Shown: positions 5,864 to 9,865 of the stretch, piece by piece | Position numbering within the stretch: position 1 is the stretch's first letter | Layout: each line of letters opens with the position of its first letter | Origin: CAZWSX01 sp964636985 | Lineage (GTDB): Bacteria > Planctomycetota > Planctomycetia > Pirellulales > Pirellulaceae | Length of the DNA: 9,865 nucleotides | Assembly (NCBI GenBank): GCA_964636985.1 | Contig: CAZWSX010000074.1 | Coordinates: 1 to 9,865 of the forward strand | Reading direction: 5' to 3' | Notes under the pieces: model-generated | Database searches by the model: none | What the model saw: the letters and a program-made list of their open reading frames with translations, nothing else | Told to the model about the DNA's origin: nothing | Position numbers and translations under genes: made by a program

Positions 5864-6460
5864 TTGGCCGAAATCGGACGGGAGCTTGCGCCGCTCAGGG
5901 CATTCGTTAAGGACGTGGCCGCCGAGATAGCCGCATTCGCCTCCGCCGCATTTAGCCAAACCGAGGACGAGCGCCGTAAGGATGCCGATGTTAAGGCGGC
6001 GCAGGTGGAGTTGGCGACGTTTCAAACGATCGTTAAGGAAAAGGAAAGCCTCTGGGCTACGGGCTTAGTCCGCGCCGGTGCGTTAGTTGAGACGGAACTT
6101 TCGCGATCGTATGGCGAATACCGCGGGTTGCTGGATCGAATCACAACCGTCGACCAACTCGCCAGAGAGGTAGGCGCAGCGAAAGGCAAGGTTGCCGAGT
6201 TGCTCACATCGGTAAGACAAGGCAAAGAGTTCTCAACCAAACTGGCGGACATTCCTCGACTTCGGCATGGGCTACAGAATCAAGCCGACGCAACTCGCAA
6301 AGAAGCGGAGGATTGGCGAAGGCGGTTCGACTCGGCGCTTCAGCAGATGGCGACTCCCGGCAACGCGAGACAAGCAGCCCATGATGAATTGCAGCGGGCC
6401 GCCGGCGCATTGGATGCCGCCCGACGGAGATTTCATTTGATAACGACAAAGTACGACTAA
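5864..6460 (+). CDS. Hypothetical helical/coiled-coil protein, 5'-damaged
   Basis: A 198-residue frame rich in Ala, Glu, Arg and Leu with no predicted signal peptide or membrane span. Heptad-like stretches run through most of it, for example around EDERRKDADVKAAQVELATF and the C-terminal AAHDELQRAAGALDAARRRF, so a long coiled coil or helical bundle is likely. I recognise no family. The only start in frame after the stop at 5852-5854 is TTG 5864, which has no Shine-Dalgarno-like sequence, and similar coding continues upstream of that stop. The gene is therefore probably the surviving C-terminal part of a longer protein. It is divergent from the FHA operon and lies 119 bases before a recombinase remnant. 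If translation restarts at the TTG a shortened product is possible, but non-function is more likely. Confidence 0.5.
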   Translation: MAEIGRELAPLRAFVKDVAAEIAAFASAAFSQTEDERRKDADVKAAQVELATFQTIVKEKESLWATGLVRAGALVETELSRSYGEYRGLLDRITTVDQLAREVGAAKGKVAELLTSVRQGKEFSTKLADIPRLRHGLQNQADATRKEAEDWRRRFDSALQQMATPGNARQAAHDELQRAAGALDAARRRFHLITTKYD

Positions 6461-6579
6461 CGGTTGCGAACATGGACGCACCAGGGAGCCCTGATGACAA
6501 ACCATCTACTCCACCTCCAGATTGGGCGAGAGGGTAGCCACGGGCGCCATTTCCCGCTCCACAAACCTGCCATAAATGG

Positions 6580-6745
6580 GTCACTATCCACCACGGTCGC
6601 CACATCTTTTATCTCGCATGCGCTAGCTGGAGGCAGGACACTTGCTGAGGTCCGCGATGCTGTTGGCCACGCAAACAGCTCGATTACTTCGGCGTACTTG
6701 CATGTGGCTGTGGAGGATGATGCGATCGGCTCACTGTTCGGCTAA
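6580..6745 (+). pseudogene. Recombinase remnant, last ~54 codons (copy 2)
   Basis: This is the 3' end of a tyrosine recombinase of the same family as 2392-3003. It covers VTIHHGRH, then after a one-base insertion near 6605 FISHALAGGRTLAEVRDAVG and HANSSITSAYLHVAVEDDAIGSLFG, ending at TAA 6743-6745. The HxxR box, the GH and the tyrosine nucleophile are all still recognisable. The Arg and Lys boxes and everything before about residue 150 of the intact copy are missing. A 22-residue core is identical in protein to the intact copy while most third codon positions differ. The fragment therefore derives from a diverged paralogue that was once under selection, not from a recent duplication. The DNA just upstream (6461-6579) shows no recombinase similarity. 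Confidence 0.85.
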
Positions 6746-6873
6746 ACTACGCAGGCCGTTATTTGACAGCGTGATTCATCTCATGAACCGTAGCGACGGC
6801 GAACGCGCACGCCCACCGAATTGTGGAAGGCTATTCTCATCGTCCGGTGCCAAAAAGTAGTGGGGGCTGCAGC

Positions 6874-6996
6874 ATGAGTGAACGTCGAACCTCACGCTGG
6901 CGCTGGACATTGCTTGTCGCGATGATGGTCTTGCTTGCCGCGCGCTTTGTGACGTCTCGCTACTGGGCTTATCGATCGGTATGCCAGCACTCCTGA
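6874..6996 (+). CDS. Small single-pass membrane protein or truncated gene
   Basis: A 40-codon ORF from ATG 6874 to TGA 6994-6996. It has a strong ribosome site, GGGGG at 6862-6866, about 7 bases before the start. The N-terminus is basic (MSERRTSRWRW), followed by one hydrophobic segment TLLVAMMVLLAARFV and a short polar tail with two aromatic residues, the layout of a small membrane-anchored protein with positive-inside topology. I recognise no family. The anchor-then-stop layout could equally be the 5' end of a longer protein cut short by rearrangement. It lies between the recombinase remnant at 6580-6745 and the secreted protein gene at 7195, on the same strand. The bases 6746-6873 before it and 6997-7194 after it hold nothing else I can support. 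Confidence 0.45.
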   Translation: MSERRTSRWRWTLLVAMMVLLAARFVTSRYWAYRSVCQHS

Positions 6997-7194
6997 AACG
7001 AGGGACGAAGGAATGCCTGAATCTACGCCGAATAGCGAAACTGCGTCGAGATCACTTCGCGGATAGGCTCTGAATTAATCGGCCGATTCCTTGTCTCAAC
7101 GGCGCACCAATTCCGCTAAAGCGAGTAGCAAAGTGCGCATAGAGAGGCCGAAGCCTGTCCGCGCGCTCTGGAGCCCCGCGAGGAGTTGCGCGTC

Positions 7195-7719
7195 ATGTTC
7201 CGTTCCTTTGCCGCAGTCGCCATTTTGACCGTATCGATCATCGTCGGAGCTTCCTCGGCGGCTGTGCAAGCCGCCTCGGCCAAGACCAATGGTGGTTTCA
7301 AGGTCGCGATCAGCCACGACCAGACGAACGCCTGGTATCAAGCCCATCATGCCGAGGTGTTCAAGTCGGCCAACTGCCGGATCGTTCAGGATTTGGGGAA
7401 TGGCCAGTACATGGTGGAGACCAACACGCCTGGCGGCCTGTGCCGCTATGTGCTCAAGGAAACGCGGGAATCCGGCAAAACGAAAGACGGCCAGCCCACC
7501 ACCATCTATCGCGTGACGTACGTGCGCAACGTCAGCGGGCGGCTCGCCGACTTTGAGCTGACTATTTCGATGACCGGCCTGGCGGACGGCAAGACCGAAA
7601 TCGGCATGTGGATCATGGCCGACGTGGCTGGACGATTCGTGCCCATGCGAGCCGTCAGCGGGGTACTCGAAGGCTCGAAATCGGGCTGCACGAGCTACAT
7701 TCTGAACAATGCCCGCTAG
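7195..7719 (+). CDS. Small secreted protein of unknown function
   Basis: A 174-residue exported protein. The N-terminus MFRSFAAVAILTVSIIVGAS plus SAAVQAASA is a clear Sec signal peptide with likely cleavage after an Ala-x-Ala near residues 26-29. The mature part of about 145 residues alternates polar and hydrophobic strands (NGQYMVETNTPGG, TTIYRVTYVRN, DFELTISMTGL, KTEIGMWIMAD), suggesting a small beta-rich or SRPBCC-like fold, which I offer only as a possibility. Three cysteines in the mature part could form a disulfide. I chose ATG 7195 rather than the TTG at 7186 because AGGAG at 7181-7185 is well spaced for the ATG and abuts the TTG. The gene is closely followed by a recombinase remnant beginning 19 bases after its stop and preceded by another, so it sits like a cargo gene between two remnants. 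Confidence 0.8.
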   Translation: MFRSFAAVAILTVSIIVGASSAAVQAASAKTNGGFKVAISHDQTNAWYQAHHAEVFKSANCRIVQDLGNGQYMVETNTPGGLCRYVLKETRESGKTKDGQPTTIYRVTYVRNVSGRLADFELTISMTGLADGKTEIGMWIMADVAGRFVPMRAVSGVLEGSKSGCTSYILNNAR

Positions 7720-7737
7720 AGGCCCACAAACCCGGCG

Positions 7738-8039
7738 TGGAAGAAAGATCGCGTGGCAAATGCAGACGATCCGTTTGTCGCGCCGCTTCATAGCGTCAAG
7801 CGGTTCTCTCGTCACACGTTACGCAAGTGGTTTCGAACTGCGTGCAGGTCGCTCGGCGCAGAACGCCTGGCAACGCTTACGATCCACCACGGACGGCACA
7901 CTTTTATCTCGCATGCCTTAGCTGGTGGTCGCACTCTCGCTGAGGTTCGCGACGCCGGGGCCATGCGAATATCTCCGTCACTTCCGCATACTTCCACGTG
8001 GCCGTTGAAGATGATGGCGTGGGGAGGTTGTTTGGGTAA
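7738..8039 (+). pseudogene. Recombinase remnant, 3' half with frameshift (copy 3)
   Basis: This is the C-terminal half of a third recombinase, matching the intact copy from Trp104 onward. It reads WKKDRVANADDPFVAPLH, then SVKRFSRHTLRKWFRTACRS, LGAERLATLTIHHGRHTFIS, HALAGGRTLAEVRDA. A one-base deletion in the G-run at about 7956-7959 (one base missing where the intact copy has GTGGGG) then throws the frame. The lost frame resumes as GHANISVTSAYFHVAVEDDGVGRLFG up to TAA 8037-8039. The tyrosine is present but out of frame with the HxxR box, and the Arg and Lys boxes are absent, so it cannot be active. Similarity begins abruptly near 7736, 17 bases after the secreted protein's stop. An ATG-like start inside it (for example TTG or GTG codons) would give only a truncated product. 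Confidence 0.9.
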
Positions 8040-8142
8040 GTAACGACACAAACACGAAGGCGTACCGCTTCAAGGAGAAACGCTCGACATTTACCAGTGG
8101 CCTGCTGCGGGCGGGCCGGAGTAGGTGCGGTAACTGGCCGGC

Positions 8143-8589
8143 TCATTCCGTAGGGTTCGAGGAATTTAATCGGTCGAAAGAGGTCGGCTCGCCATAGAAT
8201 CCCTGTCGGTGCACAAACGCCGAGACAACCCACACGATTAGAGCCATGACTGGCAATGCTCCCAGGCAAAAGTCGCTGATCCGAGCGCCGGTTGATGGAA
8301 ACGCTTCGTAATCGCAGATCGACCACCCAAGAGCACACAAAAATCCCAGCACGGATATACCCAGCTTGTAACCCTCTTTAGGGGCGATCCCTAGCGCCCC
8401 AATCATCAGGCCAGTTGGCGTAAAGAAGATTTCAGTCAGCTTTGATAGGTTGATTTTTTCTTCCGACGCCTTTGTCTTTGGAGGGTCGACAGCCGAGTTA
8501 ACTTCGGGATTTTTGTCGGCAAAATGGGCGATTGAGTTCGCGAGCTGAAAAATCCCGATGAGCGTAACGATCGAGAAGAGCCCGCCCAA
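8143..8589 (-). CDS. Split membrane protein, C-terminal part
   Basis: A 148-residue frame that continues, one base out of phase, the membrane protein encoded at 9023-8436. It begins in the third transmembrane segment (GLFSIVTLIGIFQLA), passes a hydrophilic loop rich in Lys, Pro and Glu (about residues 26-48), then hydrophobic segments around LMIGALGIA, LGISVLGFLCALGW and LGALPVMALIVWVVSAFV, and ends in a short polar tail. The apparent TTG start at 8589 is only the first usable codon after the frame change and has no ribosome site, so independent translation is doubtful. Joined to the upstream part it gives a protein of about 290 residues with four or five spans. I recognise no family or catalytic motif. 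Confidence 0.6.
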   Translation of the reverse strand: MGGLFSIVTLIGIFQLANSIAHFADKNPEVNSAVDPPKTKASEEKINLSKLTEIFFTPTGLMIGALGIAPKEGYKLGISVLGFLCALGWSICDYEAFPSTGARISDFCLGALPVMALIVWVVSAFVHRQGFYGEPTSFDRLNSSNPTE

Positions 8590-9023
8590 AGTACGTACTG
8601 CACCATGCGACTATCTTGGAACAATCCCCATGCCCACTTCTTTGACCAATCCACATGGTTCCATTCGGCGCCTTCAGTCGTTTGGCAAATACTTCGGTCA
8701 TCGGCCTTAAAATACGTATCCACCAAGTTGCGAAATGCAAATTCCTGTGCCGTGTGGTACATGAATCGCTCCCAGTACTTCAGCACGGCAACGAACCCAA
8801 GCACACCAGCCGCAATTACAAGCGTCGGCATCGCTAGGTTTTGCGGCCGATCTTTCTGGAATGCGATCAACGCTGCTGCGATCGCCAGCACAATACCGGC
8901 AAACTGCGAACGTTGAGTTTCGTTGTGCCGGAGCCAATCCATCTGATCTTTTCGGTGGTTCCACGCCATCGTCATGCGATCGTTATCAGAAACACTCACG
9001 GGAAGGGTCTCGACGAGAACCAA
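8436..9023 (-). CDS. Split membrane protein, N-terminal part
   Basis: The meaningful part of this frame is 9023 to about 8584. A charged N-terminus (MAWNHRKDQMDWLRHNETQR) leads to two transmembrane segments, FAGIVLAIAAALIAF and LVIAAGVLGFVAVLKYW, then a soluble stretch of about 55 residues rich in Trp and Asp, and the start of a third span (VQYVLWAG). At the GGGCGGG run (8587-8581) the frame should become GLFSIVTL, but one base is missing. From there to 8436 the reading is a low-complexity Arg/Ser/Lys shadow (RRRKKK). The start is uncertain: TTG 9023, GTG 8999 and ATG 8975 are possible and none has a good Shine-Dalgarno. It is either a recent pseudogene or an intact gene carrying a homopolymer sequencing error. 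The function is unknown. Confidence 0.6.
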   Translation of the reverse strand: MVLVETLPVSVSDNDRMTMAWNHRKDQMDWLRHNETQRSQFAGIVLAIAAALIAFQKDRPQNLAMPTLVIAAGVLGFVAVLKYWERFMYHTAQEFAFRNLVDTYFKADDRSICQTTEGAEWNHVDWSKKWAWGLFQDSRMVQYVLWAGSSRSLRSSGFFSSRTQSPILPTKIPKLTRLSTLQRQRRRKKKSTYQS

Positions 9024-9165
9024 GTTGTTGGAGATCAGTGCGAAACCTAGTGGGCGACGGCGGATGTTTCAACTCTCCCCTTCCTGGGATGAGCCACCCG
9101 GTGCATATGCGCTCAATTTACAAACGGCCGCGGCATCTTCGACCCAGCCAGACGGGCTTCATTCA

Positions 9166-9810
9166 TCAGTCGGTTATCGGAAAGTGGCCCGATTTCACGA
9201 TGGATTGCGAGTTCACGTTCCACCTGAGGCATTCGCACCAGCGTGATCCCGCCTCCTCGCAGCGGTCCGCGAGCGCGCCTCGAATATCGCGAAACGCACA
9301 ATTGGCCCAGACCGTTCGAGGGACATGCGGCCTGCGTTCAAACACCAACCCGAACTCCGCGGCGATGACATTCAGCTCGTTCAGCGAAAGAGCCATGTAC
9401 TTCGCTGTGAAATTGGCGTAACTGTCCCGAAAAGGCACATGTGCCAACACCCAGGCGGCGAAGCGGTGTGCGTGATCGGGAGCACTCCCAGGACATTCGC
9501 GCGCCGCCGAGAATGCTCGCCCCGCATCCCAACGCAAAACCAAACGAAGCTCGTCACGAAACTGCTCAGCAAATCGCCCCGCTACGAGCCGCCCCATGAT
9601 CGCGGTGGCCAAGCGATCTATTTGATCGGGTGTAAGCGAACGATGTTTGAGCCGTCTTGCCATCTTGGCGCGAGCTCGCCCGTGCCAGTAACCGAAACTC
9701 TCGCCCTCCAAGAATGTCACGCTTTCTTCCACTGCTTGTAGGTCATCCAGTAGGAGACGATCACAAAGCTCGTGCAGCCTGACCGCGGTATACGATTCGA
9801 TCGAGGACAA
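9166..9810 (-). CDS. Hypothetical charged protein
   Basis: A 214-residue protein with no signal peptide or membrane span. It is rich in Arg, Glu, Ala and Leu. The N-terminal half looks helical (AVEESVTFLEG, a basic stretch RARAKMARRLKHRSLTPDQI, then FAEQFRDELRLVLRWD). The C-terminal half contains aromatic residues and four cysteines, some in DRCEEAGSRWCECL, which might bind metal, although the spacing fits no motif I know. Third codon positions are GC-rich in the reading frame, supporting a real gene. The frame is open to the right edge. I chose TTG 9810 because the DNA beyond it contains a palindrome (9849-9863) typical of intergenic sequence, but a start outside the window is possible. It is separated from the split membrane protein gene by about 140 bases holding nothing I can identify. 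Confidence 0.65.
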   Translation of the reverse strand: MSSIESYTAVRLHELCDRLLLDDLQAVEESVTFLEGESFGYWHGRARAKMARRLKHRSLTPDQIDRLATAIMGRLVAGRFAEQFRDELRLVLRWDAGRAFSAARECPGSAPDHAHRFAAWVLAHVPFRDSYANFTAKYMALSLNELNVIAAEFGLVFERRPHVPRTVWANCAFRDIRGALADRCEEAGSRWCECLRWNVNSQSIVKSGHFPITD

Positions 9811-9848
9811 CTTAGCAGCCCGTTGAATTAAGCCTGTTTTTAACCGGC

Positions 9849-9863
9849 GAGCGCCAGGCGCTC
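9849..9863. repeat. GC-rich palindrome at the right edge
   Basis: GAGCGCC at 9849-9855 and GGCGCTC at 9857-9863 are perfect reverse complements around a single central A, so the site is best read as a double-stranded palindrome and not a hairpin with a loop. It resembles short GC-rich intergenic repeats that I recall from planctomycete genomes, but this is not verified. It supports placing the start of the minus-strand gene inside the window. Confidence 0.5.
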
Positions 9864-9865
9864 CG

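Noticed and set aside
6472..6537. A 21-codon ORF beginning MDAPGSPDDKPSTPPPDWAR, 11 bases after the helical protein gene
   Set aside because: It might be the 5' stub of a displaced proline-rich or membrane protein, but it is very short and lacks a clear ribosome site.
7096..7815. Minus-strand open frame of 239 codons opposite the secreted protein
   Set aside because: The plus strand has a signal peptide, a ribosome site and sensible protein; the antisense frame also runs into the recombinase remnant and is a shadow.
1..9865. tRNA or rRNA genes as integration targets
   Set aside because: I saw no tRNA-like cloverleaf with a TTCGA-type T-loop flanked by proper stems and no rRNA signature on either strand.

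Overview
This 9,865-base window looks like an accessory region of a moderately high-GC bacterium. My best guess is a planctomycete (Planctomycetota, Pirellulales-like). The reasons are the style of the roughly 200-residue, catalytic-domain-only tyrosine recombinase, a FHA / MinD-like ATPase / glutaminase operon, frequent TTG and GTG starts, and GC-rich intergenic palindromes. The taxonomic call is from memory of such genomes and was not tested by any search.

Layout from left to right. (1) 3-1824, plus strand: the end of a phage HTH/terminase-small-subunit-like gene overlapping a complete large terminase (packaging ATPase and nuclease), with no portal or capsid gene after it. (2) 1825-2391: a 567-base gene-free stretch dense in inverted repeats, with one degenerate 65-base-period direct repeat. 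(3) 2392-3003, plus: an apparently intact tyrosine recombinase with no N-terminal core-binding domain. (4) 5462-3078, minus: an operon of FHA protein, MinD/ParA-type ATPase and glutaminase. This is the most ordinary, housekeeping-looking part of the window. (5) 5688-6460, plus: a long helical protein whose 5' part is broken by a frame change and an in-frame stop. (6) 6580-6745, plus: a short, frameshifted remnant of a second recombinase of the same family. (7) 6874-7719, plus: a tiny membrane ORF and a small secreted protein. (8) 7738-8039, plus: a frameshifted 3' half of a third recombinase. (9) 9023-8143, minus: a multi-pass membrane protein split by one missing base in a G-rich run. (10) 9810-9166, minus: a charged hypothetical protein near the right edge, with a GC-rich palindrome at the very end.

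The most striking feature is three same-strand copies of the 3' part of one recombinase family, at 2392-3003, 6580-6745 and 7738-8039. One is whole and two are 5'-truncated and frameshifted, and they punctuate otherwise unrelated genes. Their proteins are nearly identical in the conserved core while third codon positions differ widely. They therefore look like remnants of separate, once-functional family members, not recent copies of the local gene. Together with the palindrome-rich DNA before the intact copy, this suggests repeated insertion and decay of small recombinase-bearing elements, possibly a cassette-like accumulation of passenger genes. The mechanism is inference; the repeats, truncations and frame breaks are visible in the sequence.
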